Shown here: positions 26,268-35,221 of the stretch, piece after piece
How the letters are laid out: each line of letters begins with the position of its first letter
Numbering within the stretch: the first letter of the stretch is position 1
From: Rahnella variigena
GTDB lineage: Bacteria > Pseudomonadota > Gammaproteobacteria > Enterobacterales > Enterobacteriaceae
DNA: 64,000 bases
Assembly (NCBI RefSeq): GCF_003610915.1
Contig: NZ_NSDJ01000002.1
Location: forward strand, 62,001-126,000
Direction of reading: 5' to 3'
The notes under the pieces: generated by a model
Told to the model about the DNA's origin: nothing
Database searches by the model: none
What the model saw: only the letters and a program-made list of their open reading frames with translations
Made by a program: the position numbers and the translations under genes

Positions 26268-27290
26268 TTACAACGGGCGCTGATGGGTATAAACAGCACG
26301 GGGTTGAGTACGGCGTCCCAGCATGCCCATAAAGCCCGCCAGAATGGCTTCAATCACCAACATCACAAAGGTAAACCAGCTGGCTTTCGCCGTTGCAGCA
26401 GCTGCTTTTTCAGCGGCTTCGCGGGCTTTCTGCTCTGCCTGCTGTTTCAGTTCTTCATATTTAGCACGGGCCTGCTGATAGGTTTTTTCAGCCTGGCTGA
26501 CAATCTGATCGACTTCCTGATCGCTTTTTCCGGTACGGGCTTTAATGATATTTTTCAACGCGTCACGGTCAGCTGCCTGGAATGTATCTGCATTACGACT
26601 AATTAAACCTTTAATAAAATTAGTGAGATCCGTATCGGCGGTTTGCGGATGATTACTGGTGTCAGCCGCCTGATTTTGGGCATTGTTTACTTCACCCTCG
26701 GCTTTATTTTGCAGGTTCTCTGGTTGCAACTCCGGTTTCCCGGTCTGGCGCAGAGTGGTTTCAAGTTCATTCTGCAGACTGTCGAGATTAATATTATTTT
26801 CTCCCAGCTTGTCTTTTACCATTTGACCTACCGGTGGCGCAGCGGCAGATATTCCACTGCCTAACGTTTGTAACCCGGATCCCACAACACTGGCTGCACC
26901 GCTGACCGCATTATTGACGACCACAATCAGGAACCAGGTGCAGATTAAGGTGTTTACCCCAAACATCAATACGCCATGCAAAGCTCCCTCACGCTGAGCC
27001 AGTCGTCCGCTGGCATATGCCCCGGCCGCAATCGAAATCAACATGCTGATGCCTGTCCAGATGGCCGCTCCTTTCCCTAATCCATCGAGCGGGTTTTGCT
27101 CTTTCAGGGGATCAATGGTACTGGCTCCGATGGCTGTCCCTAATATTGCCAGTAACAAATAAACCACCATTGAAATAATGACGCCGGCAAAAATAGCACT
27201 CCACGAAATACGTTTAAGCGGCACTCCGTTCGCAGGCTCAATCAACGTTTCGTTATAAACTTCAGTGGCAGGCCTTTGATGATCAGTCAT
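26268..27290 (-). CDS. Unknown inner-membrane protein with cytoplasmic/periplasmic coiled-coil
   Basis: I do not recognise a characterised family. ATG 27290 is chosen because GGAG lies 8 bases upstream; the 27314 ATG has none. The 340-residue product has three hydrophobic segments in the N-terminal 150 residues (WSAIFAGVIISMVVYLLLAI; AIWTGISMLISIAAGAYASG; VLMFGVNTLICTWFLIVVVN), then a ~160-residue hydrophilic Gln/Asn-rich region with a long Glu/Lys/Ala coiled coil (YQQARAKYEELKQQAEQKAR), and a fourth segment near the end (FTFVMLVIEAILAGFMGML). Gly-rich helices and the coil suggest an oligomeric membrane protein. It stands alone with its own terminator. Confidence 0.75.
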   Translation of the reverse strand: MTDHQRPATEVYNETLIEPANGVPLKRISWSAIFAGVIISMVVYLLLAILGTAIGASTIDPLKEQNPLDGLGKGAAIWTGISMLISIAAGAYASGRLAQREGALHGVLMFGVNTLICTWFLIVVVNNAVSGAASVVGSGLQTLGSGISAAAPPVGQMVKDKLGENNINLDSLQNELETTLRQTGKPELQPENLQNKAEGEVNNAQNQAADTSNHPQTADTDLTNFIKGLISRNADTFQAADRDALKNIIKARTGKSDQEVDQIVSQAEKTYQQARAKYEELKQQAEQKAREAAEKAAAATAKASWFTFVMLVIEAILAGFMGMLGRRTQPRAVYTHQRPL

Positions 27291-27583
27291 TTGGACATCT
27301 CCATATATCGCCATATTTTTGATAGTAAGAAGGGAGCTTACCCCCTCATAATCACTGCTTATCCTGGCTAATGTCAGTGAATAATCACACGATTACATTA
27401 GCTGCCTTAATGTTAGTAAGAGAATGACGATTACACCAAAAAATAATTATTTCGCTAAATAATCAGGACGTTATTTACGACATGTCGCGCGCGTAAGTAA
27501 TATCCCTGAGCATTGAGGGGAGAGGATCTCAGGAATAAAAAATTTAACCCGCTGTGTAATTACGCAGATCCGTTACATGATCT

Positions 27584-28471
27584 TCATTTAGAACGGGGAG
27601 CATTTAAGGCTTTGTTCAGATCCTGGATCCGCTTCATCGTTTTCATGGTTCGCGATGCAGATGCGGAAGCGACGGATAAAATCAGCATCTCAAGACACAC
27701 CAGGACAGTGCCATGAAGTGGCATTCTGCCATTCTCACCACCCCGCGGCACATTGATAACGACGGTGGCTTCCCTGGTGAAAAAGGATTCCGCGGCATTT
27801 GTCAGTAATATTATCGGAATACCCAGACGTTTTGCTTCATGTACCGTCGTTTTCCCCTCACGGTGCGCGCTCTTCTGCGCCATCATGATCAGCACATCTC
27901 CACGCTGCAGGCCGATCAGTTGTTCTGCCAGCGCAATTCCCGAACGGTTAAGGCAGATAGCCGGGATCCCAATGCGTGTGAACAGTCTCGCACTGTACTC
28001 GGCCAGAATGCCGGACGCATTGATACCAAACAGCGCCACCTGACGGGCACCGGCCAGTAAGGCAATGGCTTCAGAAATAGCCTGTCGGTTTGCGGGCTCT
28101 GCCAGGGCATCACAAGCGCGCTTATGGCCGTCGAGAACAAAGTCCATTCCTGACGTCATATCACACGAGAGTTCGCTGACTGTGGTGATCATCTTTTCTT
28201 CAGAATTGACCGATGTCCCAAACCACGCCTCCAGCGTTTTTTTCATATCCCGCAACCCGGCAAAACCTAATGCCTGGACAGCACGTATTACAGTCGCATC
28301 GGAAACTTCTGTGGCGGCAGCAATCTCCATGGCCGTTGCGTCCAGCGCTGCTTCACGATTGTTCTGGATATAAGACGCAACGGTTTGCAACCCTGGCGGG
28401 AGCGTATGAGCCCGTGCGCGATATCGTTCTCCGAAAACATCGATCCTTTTTTTAATTCGCACATCAGCCAT
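27584..28471 (-). CDS. RpiR/MurR-family transcriptional regulator (HTH + SIS)
   Basis: A 295-residue regulator. Residues ~1-80 are an RpiR-type helix-turn-helix (AMEIAAATEVSDATVIRAVQALGFAGLRDMKKTL). Residues ~130-270 are a SIS sugar-phosphate isomerase-like domain (ARQVALFGINASGILAEYSARLFTRIG; GDVLIMMAQKSAHREGKTTVHEAKRLGIPIILLTN). Such regulators sense phosphosugars, but no sugar operon is adjacent: neighbours are an unknown membrane gene and a divergent iron receptor. Its target is not evident. Confidence 0.88.
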   Translation of the reverse strand: MADVRIKKRIDVFGERYRARAHTLPPGLQTVASYIQNNREAALDATAMEIAAATEVSDATVIRAVQALGFAGLRDMKKTLEAWFGTSVNSEEKMITTVSELSCDMTSGMDFVLDGHKRACDALAEPANRQAISEAIALLAGARQVALFGINASGILAEYSARLFTRIGIPAICLNRSGIALAEQLIGLQRGDVLIMMAQKSAHREGKTTVHEAKRLGIPIILLTNAAESFFTREATVVINVPRGGENGRMPLHGTVLVCLEMLILSVASASASRTMKTMKRIQDLNKALNAPRSK

Positions 28472-28924
28472 GGAGTTTTACTTATCCTCTTAATTTTTAA
28501 TCACTTAAAAATGACATCGGGTTAACGGGCACTTTTACCATCTTAGCAATGTAGTGTTTTTAGGGGGAAGAATATTTTTAATCCGGAGCAGTAAAGTCTT
28601 GGAATTTTCATTCTGGGGAAGGGGTTTTGTTATAATATTGAATTAAATCAATATCTTAATGTTGTCCCTGCTTTGCCGGTAAAGGCACGGCCTGACGCAT
28701 CTTCATGTAGCAGAAAAATGAAAAAGACAATTTACTACTACATCAGTGCGTGGTTGAATGATAATCAATTGCATTGACGGGGCTATTTGTTGCCCTATCA
28801 AAATAAAAATAAAAGACAGTGAACAGCCAGAAGATATAACCCATTTCTTTATGTGGATGTTGTTTTAACGCTATCTGGCAATTTTTTACGGAAAAGGCGT
28901 CATTTTCATACCAGGTCGAATTAA
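28472..28924 (+). promoter_or_regulatory. Long control region of the siderophore receptor: Fur and FNR-like sites
   Basis: This 450-base non-coding stretch divides the RpiR gene from the receptor. AATGATAATCAATTGCATT at 28757-28775 resembles a Fur box. TTGAATTAAATCAA at 28638-28651 matches the FNR pattern TTGAT-N4-ATCAA at nine of ten positions. A TATAAT-like element lies at 28631-28636. No open frame worth calling was seen. Iron repression plus anaerobic control is suggested. Confidence 0.55.
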
Positions 28925-31054
28925 ATGAATAATAAAGCGTTATTTAATTTTAAAAGAAAACACCATCCTGCATTAATTGCCGCTCTTTATGGCGTCGCGA
29001 TGATAACCCCAAATACCGGTTATTCAGCAGACGATGGCGATACCCTGACGATTAGCGGTCAGGAGCAAAATAATCAGGGGTACAGCGCAGGCTCAAGTTC
29101 TGTTGCCAGCAAAACGCCGACACCTCGTCTTGACGAAGCGCAGTCGGTCAGCGTGGTGAGCCGGCAACAGCTGGATGACTATCAGGCTGAGAGCCTTTCT
29201 GACGCGATGCGTTTTGTTGCGGGTGTGAGCGAGGGCAATACGCTGGCGGGCACGGAGGATGGCTTTGTCCGCCGTGGCTTCGGTTCCAACTCTGATGGTT
29301 CTGTTTATCGTGACGGGGTACGCAGCAGCCAGGGCCTCAATTTTGATGCTACCACGGAGCGAGTTGAAGTGCTGAAAGGCTCTGCTTCTTTACTGTATGG
29401 GATCCAAAACCCGGGTGGCGTGATTAATCTTGTGAGCAAAAAGCCACAATATGACTGGCATACGAAAGTCAGCGGGCGTTATGCCAGTGAGGGCGGCGGC
29501 GCAGGGACAGTGGATGTTACCGGCCCGCTGGGTAACGGGTTTGCATTTCGCATGATCGCTGAAAAACAAGATCAGGATTACTGGCGTAATTTTGGCAGTG
29601 ACAAGCACACGTTACTCTCTCCCTCTCTGCAATGGTATGGCGAAAAGGCCAGTTTCCTGATCAGCTATTCCGATTATCGCTACGACATTCCTTACGATCG
29701 CGGTACCGCTTTTATTAACGGTAAACCGATCGATATCGGCTACAAAGACCGGCTGGACGACAAGTCAAACCGGGCCTGGGGACATAATAAAACCCTGAAC
29801 GCCCATTATGACTGGCAGTTCAGCGACGACTGGAGTACCCGTCTCACGCTTGGCTGGAACCAGCGCCGCTACGACAATGACGAAGTCAGGGTAACCGCAG
29901 TGAACACAACAACCGGTGCGGTGACGCGCAGGGCGGATGCTAACCGCGGCTTTAATCACAAGACCAAATATGTTTCCTGGGATTTGCTGGGCTCTCAGGA
30001 CATTCTGGGCATGAATCACAATATCGTGCTGGGCACGGATTATGAGATGAACCAGACCTATCGTGCGCATCAATATCAGGGCAAGGCGAACAGCAGTTTT
30101 AACTATAATGATCCGCAATACGACATCCTCTCACCGGTCGTCGACAGCACAACAGAGAATACCGCGAACGGAAATAACCTGAACCGTATCCACAGCCGTT
30201 CAGTGTATGCAAAAGACAGTATTTCGCTGACTCCTAATTGGATTGCCGTCGTCGGCGGCCGTTATCAGCATTATGAACAGCGTGCTTCAAAGGGATTTGA
30301 TCCGGTTGTTCAGACCCTGGATTCCGAAGGCAATAAATTCCTGCCACAGGCAGGGCTGATTTATAAAGTCACGCCTGATGTGTCCCTGTACAGCAGCGTC
30401 AGCAAGTCCTTTACCCCGTCCACGGATGTTGATGATGACGGCAACGTCGGCAAGCCGGAGCAGGGCACGACCTGGGAAGTGGGCAGCAAATGGCAGATGA
30501 CTCCGCGCCTGTTTGCCAGTGTGGCGCTGTATCGTATTGATGAGCGGGATATGTCGCTCAGCATCAACGGAAACACCCGCGCCATTGATAAAGCACGCTC
30601 ACGCGGTGCTGAATTTGAGCTCAACGGTGAAATTCTGCCTGACTGGGATGTCAGCGCGAATTACAGCTATGACAAAGCGGAAATTGTCGATGATGGCGTG
30701 AATTCCGCCAATAATGGCAACCGCCTGCAAAACGCGCCACGCCATTCAGGGGCACTGTATCTGAGTCATAACCTGACCATTAACGGCCTGCCGGGGGATT
30801 TCCGCATCGGCGGGGGAGCACGTTATGTCGGCACGCGGGCGGGGGATCCGGAAAACAGTTTCACTCTGCCTGATTATGTCGTCGCTGACAGTTTCGTGGC
30901 CTGGAATAACCGGCTGTTCGGTGAGAAAACCCAGCTGAAACTGAACCTGAATAATCTGTTTAATAAACATTATTACACTTCCAGTGGCGGTAATCTTCGC
31001 GTGCGTGAAGGTGAAACCCGTAATTTAATGGTGCAGGCAAGTGTTGAATTCTAA
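28925..31054 (+). CDS. TonB-dependent siderophore receptor
   Basis: A 709-residue outer-membrane receptor. Residues ~1-36 are an export signal ending GYSA. The TonB box is DTLTISG just after it. The plug domain has LDEAQSVSVVSRQQLDDYQAESLSDAMRFVAGV, VRRGFGSNSDGSVYRDGVRS and LYGIQNPGGVINLVSKKP, all typical of ferrichrome/ferric-citrate-type receptors (FhuA/FhuE/FpvA group). The barrel ends with VQASVEF (terminal Phe). The exact siderophore cannot be told. A binding protein overlaps downstream, and a Fur-like box lies upstream. Confidence 0.9.
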   Translation: MNNKALFNFKRKHHPALIAALYGVAMITPNTGYSADDGDTLTISGQEQNNQGYSAGSSSVASKTPTPRLDEAQSVSVVSRQQLDDYQAESLSDAMRFVAGVSEGNTLAGTEDGFVRRGFGSNSDGSVYRDGVRSSQGLNFDATTERVEVLKGSASLLYGIQNPGGVINLVSKKPQYDWHTKVSGRYASEGGGAGTVDVTGPLGNGFAFRMIAEKQDQDYWRNFGSDKHTLLSPSLQWYGEKASFLISYSDYRYDIPYDRGTAFINGKPIDIGYKDRLDDKSNRAWGHNKTLNAHYDWQFSDDWSTRLTLGWNQRRYDNDEVRVTAVNTTTGAVTRRADANRGFNHKTKYVSWDLLGSQDILGMNHNIVLGTDYEMNQTYRAHQYQGKANSSFNYNDPQYDILSPVVDSTTENTANGNNLNRIHSRSVYAKDSISLTPNWIAVVGGRYQHYEQRASKGFDPVVQTLDSEGNKFLPQAGLIYKVTPDVSLYSSVSKSFTPSTDVDDDGNVGKPEQGTTWEVGSKWQMTPRLFASVALYRIDERDMSLSINGNTRAIDKARSRGAEFELNGEILPDWDVSANYSYDKAEIVDDGVNSANNGNRLQNAPRHSGALYLSHNLTINGLPGDFRIGGGARYVGTRAGDPENSFTLPDYVVADSFVAWNNRLFGEKTQLKLNLNNLFNKHYYTSSGGNLRVREGETRNLMVQASVEF

Positions 31055-31088
31055 TCTGAATATTGCTTTTGTTCCCGGCCAGAGGCGC

Positions 31089-32201
31089 ATGCTACATGCG
31101 CTGATTAGCCTGCTGCTTATGTTGTTTCTGGCGCTGATAAGTCTGAAAGCGCAGGCGCGGACCATTATCGATATCGACGGCAATCATGTTGAAATTCCGG
31201 ATAATCCGCAACGTATTGTGCTGGGAGAAAGTCGCATGCTCTATACGCTGGCGATGCTGGAACCCGGCGATCCGGTCAGACGCATCGTCGGCTGGCCCCT
31301 TGATTTGAAGAAATATGACAGTCAGATCTGGGCGATATTTGCGCAGAAGTTTCCCGATATGCTGGCTATTCCGTCGCTGGGGCTGGGCGGGACTAATGAC
31401 ATGAATCCTGAAAAGGTGCTGGCGCTCAAACCGGATCTGGTCATTTTGCCGAGTCTGGCGCGCTATGACGATGCAGATTTACGGCTAAAAGCCATGCTCG
31501 ACGCCGCGCATATTCCGGTTGTTAAAATAGATCTCCGTGTGCGTCTGCTTAAAAATACCACGCGCAGTGTGGCTATCCTGGGCGAAGTGCTTAATCAGAG
31601 CGCAAGAGCGCAGGCTTTCAATCGCTTCTACGATGCGCATATGCAGGTCATTCATGACCGCCTGGCTTCTTACCACGGGAAAAAGCCGACCGTGCTGCTT
31701 CAGCTACATCTTGGACGCCGGAATGAATGTTGCGTAACGGCGGTAAAGGGAAGTCTTGGTGAACTGCTGTCCTTTGCCGGGGGGGATAACATCGCCAGCA
31801 AAACGGTACAGGGCGTCTTTGGACGATTAAATGAGGAAGTGGTGATCATGGCGCAACCCGAAGTTTACATCGCTACCGGCGCGGGTGCTGCTGAAGATCA
31901 GAATGATTTGAAACTCGGTCCGGCGATCACCCCCGACATGGCGCAGCAGAGCCTGCGTGAATTAACGGCCAGACAGAATGGATTACGTGAACTGAAAGCC
32001 CTGCATAATGGCCGAACGGGGATAATTTGGCAGAATTTCTACTTAAGTCCATGGCACGTTGCCGCCACGGAGTTCATGGCGAAGACACTTTATCCGGAAC
32101 TGTTTACGGATATCGAACCGGAACACACGTTGAAGCAGATTTTCCATGATTATCTGCCGATACCTTACAGCGGGACATTCTTTGCGACCGGAGGTCAGTA
32201 A
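31089..32201 (+). CDS. Iron-siderophore ABC transporter substrate-binding protein
   Basis: ATG 31089 gives a 370-residue protein with an ideal signal peptide (MLHALISLLLMLFLALISLKAQA) and an AGAGG ribosome site; the longer GTG 31041 start would overlap the receptor end. Class III binding-protein features: RTIIDIDGNHVEIPDNPQRIVL at the mature N-terminus, MNPEKVLALKPDLVILPS, and VFGRLNEEVVIMAQPEVYIATG. It would deliver siderophore from the receptor to an inner-membrane permease. No permease or ATPase gene follows, so the transport step must rely on components elsewhere. Confidence 0.87.
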   Translation: MLHALISLLLMLFLALISLKAQARTIIDIDGNHVEIPDNPQRIVLGESRMLYTLAMLEPGDPVRRIVGWPLDLKKYDSQIWAIFAQKFPDMLAIPSLGLGGTNDMNPEKVLALKPDLVILPSLARYDDADLRLKAMLDAAHIPVVKIDLRVRLLKNTTRSVAILGEVLNQSARAQAFNRFYDAHMQVIHDRLASYHGKKPTVLLQLHLGRRNECCVTAVKGSLGELLSFAGGDNIASKTVQGVFGRLNEEVVIMAQPEVYIATGAGAAEDQNDLKLGPAITPDMAQQSLRELTARQNGLRELKALHNGRTGIIWQNFYLSPWHVAATEFMAKTLYPELFTDIEPEHTLKQIFHDYLPIPYSGTFFATGGQ

Positions 32202-32285
32202 ACACGTCAGACCCTGGCATTAGGTTTACTGAGCACCCCCCGGATAAAACATCACGCCATGATGATATTGTTGGCGTTTCCTTAT

Positions 32286-32312
32286 AAGGGCTGCTCCTGA
32301 GCGGCCCTTTTT
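32286..32312 (+). terminator. Terminator after the binding-protein gene
   Basis: GGGCTGCTC / GAGCGGCCC stem (one G-T pair, two-base loop) followed by TTTTT, about 90 bases past the stop at 32201. Confidence 0.75.
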
Positions 32313-32327
32313 CACATCGTTTCCTGC

Positions 32328-32714
32328 TTATTCCGCTTTGTGATAATTACCACGCTCGTCTGCGCTTTCAAAAACCATTGAAACGGAGTTCACACAGTGA
32401 CGCAGATTCTTCTCGGTTAAATATTCTCCCTCAAAGACATGCCCCAGATGCGCCTTGCAGTTGGCACAGACAATTTCGGTTCTGCGGCTATCGGCATCAG
32501 GCACGCGCTCAACCGCACCCGGAATTTCATCATCAAAAGCGGGCCAGCCGCAGTGAGATTCGAATTTATGTTCTGACGAATACAGCGGCGCAGAACATCT
32601 TTTGCAGACATAACGGCCCGGTGAAAAGTGCTCATTATATTCACCGGTATAAGGGCGCTCCGTCCCTTTATTTTCAATAACAAAACGTTCGAATTCGTTG
32701 AGTTCTTTATTCAT
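32328..32714 (-). CDS. msrB: Peptide methionine-(R)-sulfoxide reductase MsrB
   Basis: A 128-residue cytoplasmic repair enzyme reducing the R form of methionine sulfoxide. Zinc Cys pairs are C37/C40 (CKRC) and C83/C86 (CANC). Catalytic Cys107 lies in RHCVNS (family RYCVNS, so His replaces Tyr), and Cys55 in SHCGWPAF may be the resolving Cys. Standard enterobacterial length is ~137. It is monocistronic on the minus strand. It may be a second MsrB; its sequence differs in detail from the E. coli form as I recall it. Confidence 0.93.
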   Translation of the reverse strand: MNKELNEFERFVIENKGTERPYTGEYNEHFSPGRYVCKRCSAPLYSSEHKFESHCGWPAFDDEIPGAVERVPDADSRRTEIVCANCKAHLGHVFEGEYLTEKNLRHCVNSVSMVFESADERGNYHKAE

Positions 32715-32826
32715 TCTGATGACTCCTCAGATTACAGACATTGCAGGTGCTGGCTTTCAGTTTACACGATAAACCTGACCGCGTGGCGTACACGACCGGA
32801 CCTGAGCACCTGCTGCTAAGCGCCGG

Positions 32827-33870
32827 TCAGCGGGAGTTCATCGACTCAGTCATCAGCACGCTGACTTTTTCCATCACCGGCACGGCCAGTGTGTTGCCTT
32901 GTGCTTCTTGCTCTTTTACCCACTGAGCCTGAGCGTCCTGATAGCGGGTAACCTTTTTCCAGTGGGTCACTTCGCTGTGTTGCAGCTCGCGGACATTTGC
33001 GCCCTCTTTGCGCAGGGCATCGAGCTGTGGTTCATAATTGCTGTCCATCACTGAACCGGCAGTTTTGTAGGCGATGCCGGCAGCGCGGGTGATGGCGTCT
33101 TTATCCTGCTGCGCCAGCTCGTTCCAGACTTTCTGATTCATCACCAGCAGATAAACATGGCCCAGCCACAGCTCTTTCGAGACTAAAACATCAGGGGCCA
33201 TCTTTTGAATTCTAAGATCATAACCGCTGTCGACATTGACCATAATGCCGTCCAGCGTACCGGTTTTAAAGGCTTCCACAGTCTGCGGCCCCCACTGCAT
33301 GGTTACCGGCGTGGCACCGGCATTACGCAGAAAACCCTGATGCCAGAAACTGGCTGAACGCCAGGTTGTCCCTTTAATATCCTCGAGGTTTTTGAGCGGA
33401 TGTGTGCTGAAAAATGCCAGCGGATAACCCGTGGCAATCAGCACATTCACTACGCCTGCTTTTTTCAGTTCAGCAGGGAAGGCGGGGATTTCAGTAAAAA
33501 CGCGACGGAAGAAAGCAATTTGCTTATCGCCGGAAGGCCCGACCGGAAAGCTTTTGAAGATCTGATGCAGCGGCAGTTCTTTCGCGGCATATTCCGGCAC
33601 GACAATGCCGATATCTGCTGTCTTTCCCTCGCGCACGGTGCGTAATGCGTCGTAGCTGGTCGAAAGTTCGCCGCCCCAGTGCGCTTTAATCTTAAGGCGA
33701 CCCTGAGATTCTTTTTCGACAGCAGGGAAGAACACGTCGTGGATAAAACCTGTACGCATTCCGCCCAGCGGTTCGTGATCGGTATATCGCAAGGTGGTGG
33801 TGGCTGAAACAGCCGCCGGTAAAAGGAGCAGGGTGAGCGCAAACGCCAGAGGTTTTCTGATTAATTCCAT
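32827..33870 (-). CDS. TRAP transporter solute-binding protein (orphan DctP)
   Basis: A 347-residue periplasmic protein with signal peptide MELIRKPLAFALTLLLLPAAVSA. DctP features: MRTGFIHDVFFPAVEKESQGRLKIKAHWGGELS, WRSASFWHQGFLRNAGATPVTMQWGPQTVEAFKTGTLDGIMVN and the substrate-carboxylate-binding Arg in that region. TRAP systems need small and large membrane subunits (DctQ, DctM), and neither is adjacent. It therefore either works with a remote transporter or is a relic. Confidence 0.88.
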   Translation of the reverse strand: MELIRKPLAFALTLLLLPAAVSATTTLRYTDHEPLGGMRTGFIHDVFFPAVEKESQGRLKIKAHWGGELSTSYDALRTVREGKTADIGIVVPEYAAKELPLHQIFKSFPVGPSGDKQIAFFRRVFTEIPAFPAELKKAGVVNVLIATGYPLAFFSTHPLKNLEDIKGTTWRSASFWHQGFLRNAGATPVTMQWGPQTVEAFKTGTLDGIMVNVDSGYDLRIQKMAPDVLVSKELWLGHVYLLVMNQKVWNELAQQDKDAITRAAGIAYKTAGSVMDSNYEPQLDALRKEGANVRELQHSEVTHWKKVTRYQDAQAQWVKEQEAQGNTLAVPVMEKVSVLMTESMNSR

Positions 33871-33934
33871 GTAATCTCACATTTTGGTCAGGCAAAACCT
33901 GAGTTTATCTGCTGACCAAAAATGTGAATGTGCG

Positions 33935-34089
33935 TTAAAACAGGTTATGCAGAAAGATGTAGGTTCCGTTCGGGCCGAACAGGAATTCGGCCAGTGCGCC
34001 GATTTCATCTGGCGTACCCCCCGCGACCTGGCGGTGACCTGGCGAGCATATTTTGATAAAACGCGCCGCGTTCATCACGGTTAGCCGTA
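33935..34089 (-). pseudogene. C-terminal remnant of a short-chain dehydrogenase
   Basis: On the minus strand one frame reads ...RDERGAFYQNMLARSPPGRG followed by GTPDEIGALAEFLFGPNG-TYI and a TAA stop at 33935-33937. This is the typical tail of SDR oxidoreductases. The catalytic and cofactor parts are absent; the frame runs upstream into the end of the old-yellow-enzyme gene. It looks like the stump left by a deletion that joined two genes. The overlapping plus-strand ORF (33884-34084) is its shadow. Confidence 0.7.
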
Positions 34090-34090
34090 T

Positions 34091-35209
34091 TTAACGGATG
34101 TTAAACCAGCCAGTCGTTTCCTCAATTACACGCCACAGTTTTTGGGGTATAGCAAGTTTCTCTACGTCTGATGCAGCAATATTGAGAGCAATTTTTCCTT
34201 CAGCTTTGCCATCCACGAATTGAACCCAGTCTGGGTTCATAACCATACCCTGACCTACTGCCGTCAATGATACCCCTGCTTTTACAGCATCCTCGGCTTG
34301 CTCTGGTGTTCGCAACTGCCCGGCAACAATCAGAGGTATACGTCCAGCAAGGTGATCACGCACGATTTCGATGACTTTGGGGCCATTCGGTGCATCAACT
34401 GGTCTGGCTACAAGTGCATTACCGAGTGATACATGAAGATAATCGATACCCTCATCGACCAGGCGGTCAACCAGCTGAAGCGACTCATCAATGCGCAACC
34501 CATCTTCGTAATGCTCATCCGGGGAAATGCGGTATCCCATCAGGAAGGGATGGGTTGCATGATCAGCAATCGTTTTACGCACACTCTCAATGACGCTGAG
34601 CGGGAAACGCATACGGTTTTTAAGAGAGCCGCCCCATTGATCTTCTCTACGGTTGGAATGAGGTGAGAAAAAGTTTTGAAGTAAAAAACCATGGGCACCA
34701 TGTAGCTCAACACCATCAAATCCTGCTTCTATTGCACGGCGAGTTGCTTCCCCGAAAGCCTGAATAACAGTTTCGACTTCAGTGCATGTCAGTTCACGAG
34801 GGGTAACGGACGGTGCGAAAGGACCGGCGTCACCGGGAATAGCACTTGCAGCCACAATATCCGAAACCAGTTCAGGGCTGGTTTTTACACCTGCATGGAA
34901 TATTTGTAAAATTGCCGGTGCTCCACCGCTTTTTGCAGCCATAGCAAGGCGCTTTAAACCCGGAATAAATTTGTCGTCATACGCAGCAAACTCTCCCGTA
35001 AACCCAATGCCGTTTTCCTGAACATGTGTACAGCCAGTAATGACCAGCCCGATATCCTGAACGCGTCGACGATAATATGCTTCTTCCTCATCAGATACCG
35101 TGCCGTCATCATTACCCGCCCAGGTCGTCATCGGAGCCATCACAATACGGTTGCGCAGCGTCACACTTTTACCAAGTGGAAATTTTTCTAGTAGTGGAGT
35201 TTGTTTCAT
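34091..35209 (-). CDS. Old yellow enzyme family NADH:flavin oxidoreductase
   Basis: A 372-residue FMN-dependent TIM-barrel oxidoreductase. Seen: LRNRIVMAPMTTWAGNDDGTVSDEEEAYYRRRV at the N-terminus, FDGVELHGAHGFLLQNFFSPHSNRREDQWGGSLKNR (substrate-binding HGAH and the NxRxDxxGG signature) and LIVAGQLRTPEQAEDAV for phosphate binding. It would reduce activated alkenes or quinones. It is 12 bases downstream of the alpha/beta hydrolase gene, so the two are one operon. Confidence 0.92.
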   Translation of the reverse strand: MKQTPLLEKFPLGKSVTLRNRIVMAPMTTWAGNDDGTVSDEEEAYYRRRVQDIGLVITGCTHVQENGIGFTGEFAAYDDKFIPGLKRLAMAAKSGGAPAILQIFHAGVKTSPELVSDIVAASAIPGDAGPFAPSVTPRELTCTEVETVIQAFGEATRRAIEAGFDGVELHGAHGFLLQNFFSPHSNRREDQWGGSLKNRMRFPLSVIESVRKTIADHATHPFLMGYRISPDEHYEDGLRIDESLQLVDRLVDEGIDYLHVSLGNALVARPVDAPNGPKVIEIVRDHLAGRIPLIVAGQLRTPEQAEDAVKAGVSLTAVGQGMVMNPDWVQFVDGKAEGKIALNIAASDVEKLAIPQKLWRVIEETTGWFNIR

Positions 35210-35221
35210 GGATAGTCATAC

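Noticed and set aside
33884..34084. 66-residue plus-strand ORF
   Set aside because: The opposite strand reads as the tail of an SDR protein, a better explanation.
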